DNA of 64,000 nt from Terriglobales bacterium. Lineage in GTDB: Bacteria > Acidobacteriota > Terriglobia > Terriglobales > Acidobacteriaceae. The notes beneath the pieces are model-generated. The model was not told the DNA's origin and did no database searches. It saw only the letters and a list, made by a program, of their open reading frames with translations. The stretch lies in NCBI GenBank assembly GCA_035573675.1, contig DATMAB010000010.1, forward strand, positions 248,001 to 312,000. Reading direction: 5' to 3'. The translations under genes and the position numbers were made by a program. Below are positions 17,168 through 26,296 of this stretch, piece by piece (position 1 is the first letter of the stretch; every line of letters begins with the position of its first letter).

Positions 17168-20100
17168 ATGACACGCTCGGCTGCAGTCGTGGTGTTCGTG
17201 TTGCTATGTGTGGTGGTTTCCGCCATTCCGTCGCTCGCCCAGCAGATCAACGCCACACTGGAAGGCAAAGTGCTGGACGCCAGCGGCGCCGCTCTGCCGG
17301 AGGCCAAGGTCACCGCGGTCAACAACGCCACTGGACTCTCGCGATCGGCGACCAGCAGCGGGAACGGCGACTATCAGATTGCGGGCCTTCCGGCCGGCGA
17401 ATACACCGTCAAGGCGGAGCGCAGCGGCTTCAAGCCGGACTCGAAGAGAGTGGTGCTTACCGTCGGGCAAACCGCAGTGCTCGCCTTCGCCCTGGCAGTA
17501 GGCGCCGTGGAGCAAGAAGTAACCGTACAGGCGCAGAGTGAACTGGTCGAGCCGACGCGGACGTCGGTGAGCTCGGTGATCAGCGAGGTGCAGATCGAGA
17601 ACCTGCCGGTCAACGGCCGCCAGTTCATCGATTTTGCGCTGCTGGCGCCCGGCGTGACCGTGGGCGAGACCACTTCCGGCTCCACGGACGTGATCATCGA
17701 ACCGGTGACCAAGATCTCCTTCGCGGGACAGAACATCCACTACAACCTGGTGGCCATCGACGGGGCGGACAACATGTCCACGGCCTCAGGCGTGCAGAAG
17801 ACCACGCCGTCGCAGGAGGCGGTGCAGGAGTTCCGCGTCATCAACACCCAGTACAGCGTGGAAGCAGGACGGGCAGTCGGCGGCATCGTGAACATCATCA
17901 GCAAGAGCGGCACCAACAACTGGCACGGCGGCGCGTACTGGTTCCATCGCAACGACGCCGTGGACGCGAAGAGCCTGCTGCAGTCCCCCAACTTGGACCG
18001 GCTGGACACCTGCAATACGCCCGGCGTTCTCGCTTCAGGGGGCTGCGAATTGCTGGACAAGCTGATCCAGAACCAGTACGGCTTCACGCTCGGCGGCCCC
18101 ATCAAGAAGGAAAAGGTCTGGATCTTCGGAAACTACGAGGGCCAGCGGCGGCGGGAGAATCCGTTCTACAACTCGGTGATCAACAGCAACATCACGGCCA
18201 TCAACAACATCAAGTGCACGTTGTTCGGGAACCTGGCGCCACTGCCTGCCGACCCCAACTCGGTGGACGTGTGCGCGGGCGTGGCGGGCGGCCTGCCGAC
18301 CGAGCAATTGCGGCAGGTACGCAGCTTTGACTACGACCAGTTCCTGATCAAGCTGGACGCCGCCCTCTCCGACCGGCAGTACCTGTTTATCCGCTACTTC
18401 TTCAACGACGCCGAGCAGATCAACGTTTCGCCGCTGAACGACGGCTTCGATCTGCCCTCGGCGTTCAAGAACAACTTCTTCCGCGACCAATCGCTGGTCG
18501 GCAGCCTGACCTCCACCCTGCGCAGCAACCTGCTGAACGACCTTCGCGTCCAGTACGCCAACCGGTTTTTCGATTTCCCCACTGTGACCACGCAGCCGCA
18601 CCTGGAGGTGGCCAATACGTTTGCGGTGGGCGTGAACCGCGGCAACCCGGATTTCTATCGCGAGCCGCGCTTCGAGATTGCCGATGCCATGACCTGGACC
18701 AAGGGTAAACACACCCTCAGTTTCGGCGGCAACTTCAACTGGGTGAGCACCGAGGAATCGTTCCCGCTGTTCTATCCGGCCGAGGCGACGTTTGCATGCC
18801 TGTATGCCAGCCAATGTGCATTCAGCTTCGAAAACGGGTTCCCCTTCGTAATCTTCTTCCAGCGCAACGACGCCAACAGCGGACCTAGCCTGGATCCGCG
18901 CATGAACACGACGTTGTCCGGGGCGCCGGTGGGCTTCAACGAGCCGACGCTACTGCCCTCTACAGGGGTCTTTACCGGCGGCGCCATCCCGACCGAGATC
19001 CGCAACCTGGCGAAAGGGGAACTGAATCACACGTACTGGGGATTCTTTATCCAGGACAAGTGGCGAGCCACGGACAAGCTGACGCTGAATTTCGGCGTGC
19101 GGTATGAGTTCGAGACCTGGCCGGATGAGGCGCTGGATACGGACGCGGACAACGTAGATCCTCGGTTCGGGTTCGCCTATAGCGTCGGCACCAGCAAGAA
19201 CATCGTGTTCCGCGGCGGCATCGGACTGTTCCACGGCATTCTGCCCTCGAACCTCCTGCACTGCCAGAGGCCGTCGTGCGGCGGCGTAATCGGCCAGTTC
19301 CCGGGGCGTGAAAACAAGGAAGACCTCCTAGATGCGGCCGTTCGTCTGCCCACGTATGCCGCCGGACCGCTCAGCGGTGGTGCGGCGCTGTTCAATTTCT
19401 TGAACAGCGGCACCTACCCCGACGCCATTGTGACTGCCAACTGTCCTGAGGGCTTCCCGGCCGGCTTCGGACTGCTTTCCGGTTGCGGCTTCTTCGGCGA
19501 CTCCGTAATCGTGCGCTTCGCCCAGGATCACCAGGCGCCCTACGGCATCCAGATGAGCTTCGGGATGGAGATGGAGCCGTTCAAAGATGCAGCCCTGAAC
19601 CTGAGCTACCTGCGGGTGCGCGGCGTGCAGCTCTCCAGCTTCTTCAATATCAACCAGCCCTCTCCGTTCTGCCAGGTAGACCGGCACGATTCCCTGGGAA
19701 GAGTGGGGCCCAAGGACGACTATCACCCGCTCCTGTTCTCTCCGGTCTGCGGGGATCCAGCCAACTTTCTCCCGGGGACCGCGCTGCCCACCGTGGCGGT
19801 ATATTTCGAGGCCGACTCCCGCTGGAGCTCCACCTATGACGGCTTGCTGGTGAACTTCCAGAAGCGGCCCGGCAAGCACTTTGGGTTCGGCGCGAGCTAC
19901 ACCTGGTCCAAGGGCATCGACAACGGCCCCAACCCCAGCTTCGTATTGATCCCGCAGGATAGCGACGTGATCGGCTTCCGGCGTGAGCGAGCAATCTCTT
20001 CCGACCACATCGCCCACCGTTTTGTGGGGAACTTCACGGTTTTTGGGCCGAAGGATGTCAACCCCATCGTGAACGACTGGCAGTTGGGCAGCATCATCAG

Positions 20101-20497
20101 CCTGCAGTCCGCCCGGTTCTTCACCAAGTTCGCCGGGTTCGACGCCAATGGCGATGTCTTCGGCGTGAACGATCGCGTAGGCATCGAGCCGCGCAATACC
20201 TTCAAGGGCGACGGCTTCTACAGCGTGGATATGCGCGTCTCACGCGTGTTCAACCTGAGCGAAAAAGTGAAGCTGGAGGGAATTGTCGAGGCCTTCAACC
20301 TGTTCAACACGCTGAACGTGCGATTCTTTAACACGACCTACGGGGCGGCGGATTTCTGCAACTTCACCGGACCCGATCCGACCGTGGGCTGCAATGCCCC
20401 GTTCTTCCTTGAAGGATCGCCCAATCCGAACTACGGCTCGCCGCGGGCCATCTTCAACCCGCGTCAGTTGCAGTTCGCATTGCGCCTGTCGTTCTAG
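17168..20497 (+). CDS. Oar-like TonB-dependent outer membrane receptor with carboxypeptidase-regulatory N-domain
   Basis: 1109 residues from ATG 17168. Signal peptide: MTRSAAVVVFVLLCVVVSAIPSLAQQ. Then a carboxypeptidase regulatory-like domain (about 25-115: INATLEGKVLDASGAALPEAKVTAV ... GDYQIAGLPAGEYTVKAERSGF), a plug domain (VSSVISEVQIENLPVNGRQFIDFALLAPG ... GRAVGGIVNIISKSGTN) and a long beta-barrel ending in RQLQFALRLSF with C-terminal Phe. This Oar-type layout is abundant in Acidobacteriota. It probably imports or exports a large ligand with TonB energy; being next to an aromatic-cleavage cassette it may bring in the substrate, but that is a guess. It has its own promoter and terminator, so it is a single transcription unit. 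Confidence 0.92.
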   Translation: MTRSAAVVVFVLLCVVVSAIPSLAQQINATLEGKVLDASGAALPEAKVTAVNNATGLSRSATSSGNGDYQIAGLPAGEYTVKAERSGFKPDSKRVVLTVGQTAVLAFALAVGAVEQEVTVQAQSELVEPTRTSVSSVISEVQIENLPVNGRQFIDFALLAPGVTVGETTSGSTDVIIEPVTKISFAGQNIHYNLVAIDGADNMSTASGVQKTTPSQEAVQEFRVINTQYSVEAGRAVGGIVNIISKSGTNNWHGGAYWFHRNDAVDAKSLLQSPNLDRLDTCNTPGVLASGGCELLDKLIQNQYGFTLGGPIKKEKVWIFGNYEGQRRRENPFYNSVINSNITAINNIKCTLFGNLAPLPADPNSVDVCAGVAGGLPTEQLRQVRSFDYDQFLIKLDAALSDRQYLFIRYFFNDAEQINVSPLNDGFDLPSAFKNNFFRDQSLVGSLTSTLRSNLLNDLRVQYANRFFDFPTVTTQPHLEVANTFAVGVNRGNPDFYREPRFEIADAMTWTKGKHTLSFGGNFNWVSTEESFPLFYPAEATFACLYASQCAFSFENGFPFVIFFQRNDANSGPSLDPRMNTTLSGAPVGFNEPTLLPSTGVFTGGAIPTEIRNLAKGELNHTYWGFFIQDKWRATDKLTLNFGVRYEFETWPDEALDTDADNVDPRFGFAYSVGTSKNIVFRGGIGLFHGILPSNLLHCQRPSCGGVIGQFPGRENKEDLLDAAVRLPTYAAGPLSGGAALFNFLNSGTYPDAIVTANCPEGFPAGFGLLSGCGFFGDSVIVRFAQDHQAPYGIQMSFGMEMEPFKDAALNLSYLRVRGVQLSSFFNINQPSPFCQVDRHDSLGRVGPKDDYHPLLFSPVCGDPANFLPGTALPTVAVYFEADSRWSSTYDGLLVNFQKRPGKHFGFGASYTWSKGIDNGPNPSFVLIPQDSDVIGFRRERAISSDHIAHRFVGNFTVFGPKDVNPIVNDWQLGSIISLQSARFFTKFAGFDANGDVFGVNDRVGIEPRNTFKGDGFYSVDMRVSRVFNLSEKVKLEGIVEAFNLFNTLNVRFFNTTYGAADFCNFTGPDPTVGCNAPFFLEGSPNPNYGSPRAIFNPRQLQFALRLSF

Positions 20498-20540
20498 CAG
20501 AAAGCGGGGCGGATGCCGGTCCGCCCCGCTCTGCTTTCTC
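20496..20540 (+). terminator. Rho-independent terminator after the TonB receptor
   Basis: AGCAGA, AA bulge, GCGGGGCGGA (20504-20513), loop TGCCGG, TCCGCCCCGC (20520-20529), TCTGCT, then TTCTCTC. Sixteen paired bases beginning at the stop codon; the T-tract is short. Confidence 0.85.
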
Positions 20541-20672
20541 TCGGAGCCGTTGCTGAAGGAAAACCTGAGGATTTCCTGCCCAATCAACTGCAAGGAAGGA
20601 ATTCCGCACGGCGCGCAGGCGTGTTAAGGTGTGGGGCTTTGCAGGAACCAGTGAAACGGAGCTGACCCAGGG

Positions 20673-21734
20673 ATGCGATTCGGAATCTACTGTGAGATGC
20701 AGACGCCGCCCGGAAAATCCCATCAGGAGCTGACGTGGGAAATCTTCCGGCAGATCGAACACGCCGATGCCGTCGGGTTCGACGTGTACTCCATCATCGA
20801 CCATCACTTCTTCCAGAAGTTCTCCATCTCCGCCAACCCGCTGGCCATGTTCGCGGCGGCGGCACAGCGCACCGGACGGATCCGCTTCCGCACCGCGCTG
20901 CACACGCTGCCGCTGGAGAATCCCATGCGGCTGGCGGGCATGATCGCGGAAACCGACATTCTGACGCACGGCCGCCTGGAATGCGGCCTGGGACGCGGCC
21001 ACGCCTGGCTGTTCCCGAACTCCAACGTGCCGCTGGAGGAAAGCCGCCCGCGCTACGACGAGGCCATCGACATCCTGCTGCTGGCCTGGACCAAGGACAA
21101 GTTCTCCTACGACGGCAAGTACTACAAGCTGAAGAATCTCTCGGTCGTGCCCAAGCCGGTACAGAAGCCGTACCCGCGACTGTTCACCGGCGGCACAAGT
21201 GAGGTCACCTACCAGATGGCGGGAGAACGGGGCTGGGGAATTTTCGTTCCGCCGCTCCTGCCGTGGGGTGTGCTGGAAGGGCCGCTGAACATCTACAAGA
21301 AAGCCTGCGCCGAGCACGGCCACACGCCCGACATCGTGTACATCCGTCCCGTGTACCTGGACGAGGATGAGAAGGTGATCCGCACAGAAGTGGAGCAGGC
21401 GCTCTACAACTTCCTGGCCTTCAACGCCTCGCCGGTCGAATCGCTGCAGGACGAGGAGATGAAGAAGGAGTTGCGGGCCAAGGGCTACGGTTTCTACGCC
21501 AGCGGAGCGCTCGAGTCGCTGACCAAGCTGACCTACGAGCAGATCGTGGAACAGGAGATCGGGTTCATCGGAACGCCCGAGAAAGTCATCCGGCAGATCC
21601 GCGAGCTCGAAAAGAAGGGCGGCATCGGGGAGCTGGCCATCGTGGCCAACTTCGGCGGCCTGGAGCACTGGAAGTCGATCAAGACGCAGCAATTGTTCGC
21701 CGACAAAGTGATGCCGGCGTTCCGTAAAAGCTAA
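20673..21734 (+). CDS. LLM class flavin-dependent oxidoreductase (bacterial luciferase family)
   Basis: 353 residues. MRFGIYCEMQTPPGKSHQE, AVGFDVYSIIDHHFF, LENPMRLAGMIAETDILTHGRLECGLGRG, EESRPRYDEAIDILLLAWT and FIGTPEKVIRQIRELEKKGGIGEL show an alkanal monooxygenase-like LLM enzyme. The EHH/DHHF-type segment is typical of the SsuD/LuxA branch rather than Mer. It heads a run of plus-strand genes that ends with F420 synthesis (to 29617), with nine bases to the next gene, so it is a likely F420 or FMN user made together with the cofactor. The substrate is unknown; it is only distantly similar to the LLM protein at 7146. Confidence 0.88.
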   Translation: MRFGIYCEMQTPPGKSHQELTWEIFRQIEHADAVGFDVYSIIDHHFFQKFSISANPLAMFAAAAQRTGRIRFRTALHTLPLENPMRLAGMIAETDILTHGRLECGLGRGHAWLFPNSNVPLEESRPRYDEAIDILLLAWTKDKFSYDGKYYKLKNLSVVPKPVQKPYPRLFTGGTSEVTYQMAGERGWGIFVPPLLPWGVLEGPLNIYKKACAEHGHTPDIVYIRPVYLDEDEKVIRTEVEQALYNFLAFNASPVESLQDEEMKKELRAKGYGFYASGALESLTKLTYEQIVEQEIGFIGTPEKVIRQIRELEKKGGIGELAIVANFGGLEHWKSIKTQQLFADKVMPAFRKS

Positions 21735-21742
21735 GGGAGCCA

Positions 21743-22867
21743 ATGGCGAGCCGCCAGGAGGCGATGGCCGGAACAGTGCCCGTGGGAGTGGCTCAGGCGT
21801 TCGTCCCCATGAGCGCTGCGCGGCTGCTGGTGTTCGGCGGGATCGGGCTCATTCTTGCAGGCCTGATCTTCGGAGACATTTTTGCCGTCTTCATCCTGCA
21901 CCAGAACGCCGGACGCATCGGCGAACACCTGCTGGCTGCCACACGTGCGGTGGCGGCGGAGCAACCGCAGGCTGTATTCGAGCACTTCGGCGCCATCGGC
22001 CGGCTGCTGGAGAACCGCGGCACCAAGGTGGACACGCACGTTCACATCATTGCCTTTGGCTACCTGGCCATCGTCCTCGCCCTCATGCAGCCCTACGTGG
22101 CCTTGGCCGAGGCGGCCCGGAGGCGGCTGGCCAAGCTGTTCCTGGCCGGAGCTATCCTGCTGCCGCCCTCGGTGTTCCTCATCCACTACGTGGGACTGAA
22201 GTACAGCCCTCTGGAGGCCATCGGGTGGGCCAGCATCACGGCGGACTTCGGTGGATTCCTGGTGATCCTGGCCTGCGCGGGGGAACTGTGGGGACTGCTG
22301 CGCTATGCACGGGGCGAGCGCGCCGTTCCGCCGGAGGAGGATCTTCTCCGCGATCGCAGTTGGTCGAGCCGCACGTTGCTGGCCGGCGGCACGCTTCTGG
22401 TCCTGGCCGGTTTCCTGCACGGCGGCTACTATGCCTGGACCGACCTTTACCATCACGCTGCCGAGGACACCCGGCTGTTGCGCGCCATGTCCGTGAGCGC
22501 CGCTTCCGACGACCTGGCCGGAGCGGAACAGGCGGTGGCGGACTACGGCGCGCTGCAGGGCGACAAGGCTGTCAAAGTCGCGGCCCACGCCCACATCATC
22601 GAGTTCGGGTTGCTGGCCATGATGCTGGCCTTCGTTCAGCCCTACGTGTATCTCAGCGAGCGCTGGAAGCGACGCTGGGTGATGGTGCTGCTGGCCGGTT
22701 CGGTCGTGCTGCCCGTATTCGTGCTGGCGGAGATCCGGCTGGGCCTGCTGGCCGGGGCCATTGCCGATATCGGCGGACTGCTGGTGGTGATTGCGCTGGC
22801 CGGCATGCTGGTGGGCATCCTGCGCTACACCGGCGCCGCCGACTCGGGAAGGGAAGCGCCGGCATGA
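21743..22867 (+). CDS. Membrane protein with two tandem HxH repeats, unknown family
   Basis: 374 residues, ATG preceded by AAGGGAGCCA. I do not recognise a named family. It consists of two similar halves, each with a first membrane helix, a hydrophilic segment of about 50 residues, a DxHxH-like motif (DTHVHIIAFG with H99 and H101; AAHAHIIEFG with H282 and H284) at the start of a helix that continues into MQPYV/VQPYV, and then two further helices. About eight membrane helices in all. The paired His at a membrane boundary suggest metal or heme binding. The next gene is a single copy of the same unit. It lies between an LLM oxidoreductase and a cupin in the F420 operon. Confidence 0.75.
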   Translation: MASRQEAMAGTVPVGVAQAFVPMSAARLLVFGGIGLILAGLIFGDIFAVFILHQNAGRIGEHLLAATRAVAAEQPQAVFEHFGAIGRLLENRGTKVDTHVHIIAFGYLAIVLALMQPYVALAEAARRRLAKLFLAGAILLPPSVFLIHYVGLKYSPLEAIGWASITADFGGFLVILACAGELWGLLRYARGERAVPPEEDLLRDRSWSSRTLLAGGTLLVLAGFLHGGYYAWTDLYHHAAEDTRLLRAMSVSAASDDLAGAEQAVADYGALQGDKAVKVAAHAHIIEFGLLAMMLAFVQPYVYLSERWKRRWVMVLLAGSVVLPVFVLAEIRLGLLAGAIADIGGLLVVIALAGMLVGILRYTGAADSGREAPA

Positions 22868-23352
22868 GCGGATCGCGCAGGCTCCTGCTGGCCGGCGGGC
22901 TCGCCCTGCTCCTGTGGAGCATGAGCTACGGGCTGTGGTACGCCGTGTTCGACGAGCACCAGACGCTGGAGAAGATGGGCGGCTCGCTGGCCACCGGCTT
23001 CGCGCGCGCCGCGGAGCGCAAGCTCCCCGAAGCCAACGCCGCCATCGACGAATACGCCGCCACCCGCTTCGAGTACGTTCGTGAAGTGGACGTCCACTCG
23101 CATTGGGGTGGACTGGCCACGCTGCTCCTGCTGCTGGGACTGGTGTTTGATCGCGTGGGTTATGCCGAGCACCAACGCAAGATTCTGGCCCTTCTGCTGG
23201 TAGCGGGGTCGGTTCTCTTCCCGCTGGGTGTGATCCTGCAGACCTTCGACCAGGGCATGGGACCCAAGGCTTTGGCAGCAGCGGGTTCTGCGATGGTGAT
23301 CGTCGCTCTGGGTGTGGTGGCCCTGGGTCTTGCCCGCGAGGAAGCTCCCTAG
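22864..23352 (+). CDS. Single-repeat HxH membrane protein, partner of the preceding gene
   Basis: 162 residues; ATG overlaps the previous stop (ATGA). One membrane helix (RLLLAGGLALLLWSMSYGLW), a hydrophilic part of about 45 residues, then REVDVHSHWGGLATLLLLLG with H78 and H80 in the same place as in the repeats of the preceding protein, and two more helices. It therefore looks like a third repeat unit encoded separately, and the two proteins probably form a complex. Function unknown. Confidence 0.75.
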   Translation: MSGSRRLLLAGGLALLLWSMSYGLWYAVFDEHQTLEKMGGSLATGFARAAERKLPEANAAIDEYAATRFEYVREVDVHSHWGGLATLLLLLGLVFDRVGYAEHQRKILALLLVAGSVLFPLGVILQTFDQGMGPKALAAAGSAMVIVALGVVALGLAREEAP

Positions 23353-23369
23353 GAGGAGGCCGAAGAGAC

Positions 23370-24125
23370 ATGCGCGAACTCTCCGGCGGCGTGCGCGTGC
23401 TGGTGGAGGGTGACGGCGAAGCCGTCCGAGAAGGAACGCGCACCTACCGCACCCTCATCTCCTCCCGCACGGGAGCACAGCACCTGGCACAGTCGGTCAG
23501 CGAATACAGCCAGGGGCGCTCGCTGGTGCGCGTGAATCCCGTGGGAGAGGAAGTCCTGTACGTGGTGAGCGGGCGGGGCGTATGTACCATCGGCGCCGCC
23601 GACTACGAGATCGAGCCGGATGCAGGCATTTTTATCCCGCCCCGCGCCGAGTACAGCGTAGAGAATCGCGGGGAGGCGAGGCTGGTGATGGTCAGCGTGA
23701 TGTCGCCCGAGGACGACCTTGCGCACGTGGTCACCAAGCCCGTGCAGGAGCCGCGGCCTGGACGCAAGCTGCCCTGGCGCGTGGTGCGCGAGCAGGAGCG
23801 ACCCATCGAGGGCATGCGGAACCGGGAGTTTCGCGTCTTGGTCAACCAGGAAATGGGTTGCCAGAACATGACCCAGTTCGTGGGGCTCATCCCGCCGGGC
23901 AGCGACGAGGCGCACGCCCATCCTTACGAGCTGGCGCTCTACATTCTGGACGGCTCCGGCATCGTGCATACGGAGACGGACAGCAGCCAATTCTTCCCCG
24001 GGACCAGCATCCACATCCCGGCCGGTGTCACCCACTACCTGGAGAATCCGCTGAGGACCGCCATCCGACTGCTGGGCGTCTTCTATCCCTCGGGGAACCC
24101 GGCCGCACGCTATCATAGGCGCTAG
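23370..24125 (+). CDS. Two-domain cupin protein
   Basis: 251 residues. First cupin (about 60-110: GEEVLYVVSGRGVCTIG ... GIFIPPRAEYSVEN) lacks the usual His pair; the second (about 170-230: DEAHAHPYELALYILDGSG ... GTSIHIPAGVTHYLEN) keeps HxH, Glu and a late His for a metal. This resembles bicupins such as ureidoglycine aminohydrolase or quercetinase-like proteins, but no specific match is clear. GGAGGAGG lies about ten bases before the ATG. It is co-transcribed with the HxH membrane proteins and cofG. Confidence 0.82.
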   Translation: MRELSGGVRVLVEGDGEAVREGTRTYRTLISSRTGAQHLAQSVSEYSQGRSLVRVNPVGEEVLYVVSGRGVCTIGAADYEIEPDAGIFIPPRAEYSVENRGEARLVMVSVMSPEDDLAHVVTKPVQEPRPGRKLPWRVVREQERPIEGMRNREFRVLVNQEMGCQNMTQFVGLIPPGSDEAHAHPYELALYILDGSGIVHTETDSSQFFPGTSIHIPAGVTHYLENPLRTAIRLLGVFYPSGNPAARYHRR

Positions 24126-24137
24126 TTCGCAAAGACC

Positions 24138-25352
24138 GTGAGTTTCCCCTCGGAACAGAACGTCCTGGAAGCTCTGCGCCCGGCGACGGCGCGCGAACGG
24201 GCGGCCCTGCGCAACGCGCTGGCGGAAGCGAGCGCCGGTCGCCGGCTGACCCGCGATGAGGCCTGTCGCCTGATTGAGGCGGAAGGTGAATTGTTGTCCG
24301 ATCTTTTGGCCGCGGCGTGCGCCGCCAAGGAGCGGTTCCGGCCGCGGGTCGTCACCTATTCGCCCAAGGTCTTTCTGCCGCTGACCAATCTCTGCCGTGA
24401 CTACTGTGGATACTGCCTCTTCCGGCGCGATCCTGGGCAGCCCGGCGCACACACCATGACGCCGGAAGAAGTGCTGGAGGTCGCACGGGCCGGGGAACGC
24501 CTGGGCTGCCACGAAGCGCTGTTCTCGCTCGGCGACAAGCCGGAACTGATCTTCCCGGAGATGCGCGACACTCTGCGCCGCCTGGGCTACCGGTCCACGC
24601 TGCACTATCTGGAAGCCATGTGCGAGCTGGTGCTGCGCGAAACCTCGCTGCTTCCGCACGCCAATCCCGGGCTAATGAGCGCGGAATGGATCGCGCGGCT
24701 GCGCGAAGTCTCTCCCAGCCTGGGCCTGATGCTGGAAACCACCAACGCCGCACTGGAGGCTCACAAGCCGGCACCGGACAAGCTGCCGGCGCGGCGGCTG
24801 GAGACCCTCGAGGAAGCGGGCCGCCAGAGGGTGGCCTTCACGACCGGCATCCTGATCGGGATCGGCGAATCGCTCGCCGACCGGGTGGATGCGCTGCTCG
24901 CCATCCGTCAGCTGCACGACCGCTACGGCCATGTGCAGGAAGTGATCGTGCAGAACTTTCGCGTCAAGTCCGGCATCCCCATGTCCGGCTGGCCGGAACC
25001 TTCGCGCCTCGACATGTTGCGCACCGTGGCTGTGGCGCGGCTGCTGTTACAAGAGATGAACGTGCAAGCGCCGCCGAACCTTTTCGCGCCCGGGTACGAA
25101 GAGCTCCTTTCGGCCGGCATCAACGACTGGGGTGGCGTCTCGCCGCTGACCCCCGACTTCATCAATCCGGAAGCGCCGTGGCCGCATCTGGAAGAGTTGG
25201 AGCGCAAGACGACCGCGGCTGGGTTCGTGCTCATGCCGCGCCTGACGGTCTATCCGGAGTTCGTCCCTGCGGTGACCGCGCGGTCGGGACTGGTCGCGGA
25301 GAAAGTGCGGGCGGCCGCGGATCCCGCCGGCTACGCGCGGAAGGTTGCATGA
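24138..25352 (+). CDS. cofG: CofG: 7,8-didemethyl-8-hydroxy-5-deazariboflavin (FO) synthase subunit 1
   Basis: 404 residues, GTG start. Radical SAM motif C86-x3-C90-x2-C93 (NLCRDYCGYC). With CofH it makes FO, the deazaflavin chromophore of coenzyme F420, from tyrosine and 5-amino-6-ribitylamino-uracil. Family blocks seen: TPEEVLEVARAGERLGCHEALFSLGDKPE, LGLMLETTN, TTGILIGIGESLADRVDALL and QAPPNLFAPGYEELLSAGINDWGGVSPLTPD. Separate cofG and cofH genes are the archaeal/cyanobacterial form, not the fused FbiC of Actinobacteria. Its stop overlaps cofD. Confidence 0.95.
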   Translation: MSFPSEQNVLEALRPATARERAALRNALAEASAGRRLTRDEACRLIEAEGELLSDLLAAACAAKERFRPRVVTYSPKVFLPLTNLCRDYCGYCLFRRDPGQPGAHTMTPEEVLEVARAGERLGCHEALFSLGDKPELIFPEMRDTLRRLGYRSTLHYLEAMCELVLRETSLLPHANPGLMSAEWIARLREVSPSLGLMLETTNAALEAHKPAPDKLPARRLETLEEAGRQRVAFTTGILIGIGESLADRVDALLAIRQLHDRYGHVQEVIVQNFRVKSGIPMSGWPEPSRLDMLRTVAVARLLLQEMNVQAPPNLFAPGYEELLSAGINDWGGVSPLTPDFINPEAPWPHLEELERKTTAAGFVLMPRLTVYPEFVPAVTARSGLVAEKVRAAADPAGYARKVA

Positions 25353-26296
25353 TCACAGTTCTGACCGGCGGAACCGGAGGGGCCAAGTTTATTGAAGGAC
25401 TGGCGCGCGTGGTCGCTCCGCCCGACCTCACGCTCATCGTCAATACCGGTGACGACTTTACCTGCTGGAACCTGCACATTTCCCCCGATATCGACTCCAT
25501 CACCTACGCGCTGGCGGGCATGCTGAGCCGCGAGCGGGGCTGGGGCGTCAAGGGCGATACCTTCGAGTGCCTAGCGATCATGGAGCGGCTGGGCGAGCCT
25601 GCGTGGTTCCGGCTCGGCGACCGCGATTTGGCGACGCACATCACGCGCACCGGCATGCTGGCAGCAGGAAAGGCATTGAGCGAAGCCACGAGAGCCATCT
25701 CCACGCGCCTGGGAGTGCGGCAGCGCGTCCTCCCCATGAGCGACCAGCGCGTCGAGACGCGCCTGGTGACGCCAAAGGGTGAGCTTACCTTCCAGGAGTA
25801 TTTTGTGCGCGAGCGTTACCGCGTGCCGGTAGGCGCGGTGCGGTTCGACGGAGCCGAGGCTGCCCGGCCGGCGCCCGGCGTCCTTGAAGCCATTCGTGGC
25901 GCTGACGCGGTGCTCATCGCGCCGAGCAATCCGGTGACCAGCATCTGGCCCATCCTGGCAGTGCCGGGAATCCGCGAAGCGCTGCGGCAGACCGAAGCGC
26001 CGGTTGTGGCCATCAGTCCAATCGTCGGCGGCGCAGCGGTCTCCGGACCGGCGGCAGAGCTTATGCGAACACAAGGCCTCCCGGCTTCTTCTGTGGGAGT
26101 TGCACGCGCCTACGAGGACTTCCTCAGTGCCCTGATCGCTGATCTGAAGGATAAGGATGAAGCTGGAGCAGGGGATCTTGCATCCATGAACATCCAGTTC
26201 CACTTCGCGCGAACCATCATGCGGACGGACGAGGACAAGGTCGCGCTGGCGGAAGCTGCCTTGCGGGCGGCAGGTGTAGGAGCGGCAGCACGATGA
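25349..26296 (+). CDS. cofD: CofD: 2-phospho-L-lactate transferase (FO transferase)
   Basis: 315 residues, ATG overlapping the cofG stop (ATGA). MITVLTGGTGGAKFIEGL, LIVNTGDDFTCWNLHISPDIDS, GDRDLATHITRTGML, VETRLVTPKGELTFQEYFV and APSNPVTSIWPILAVPGIR are CofD/FbiA signatures. It transfers the phospholactyl (or phosphoenolpyruvyl) group from its GDP carrier to FO to give F420-0. Second step after FO synthesis; the order D-C-E follows. Confidence 0.95.
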   Translation: MITVLTGGTGGAKFIEGLARVVAPPDLTLIVNTGDDFTCWNLHISPDIDSITYALAGMLSRERGWGVKGDTFECLAIMERLGEPAWFRLGDRDLATHITRTGMLAAGKALSEATRAISTRLGVRQRVLPMSDQRVETRLVTPKGELTFQEYFVRERYRVPVGAVRFDGAEAARPAPGVLEAIRGADAVLIAPSNPVTSIWPILAVPGIREALRQTEAPVVAISPIVGGAAVSGPAAELMRTQGLPASSVGVARAYEDFLSALIADLKDKDEAGAGDLASMNIQFHFARTIMRTDEDKVALAEAALRAAGVGAAAR

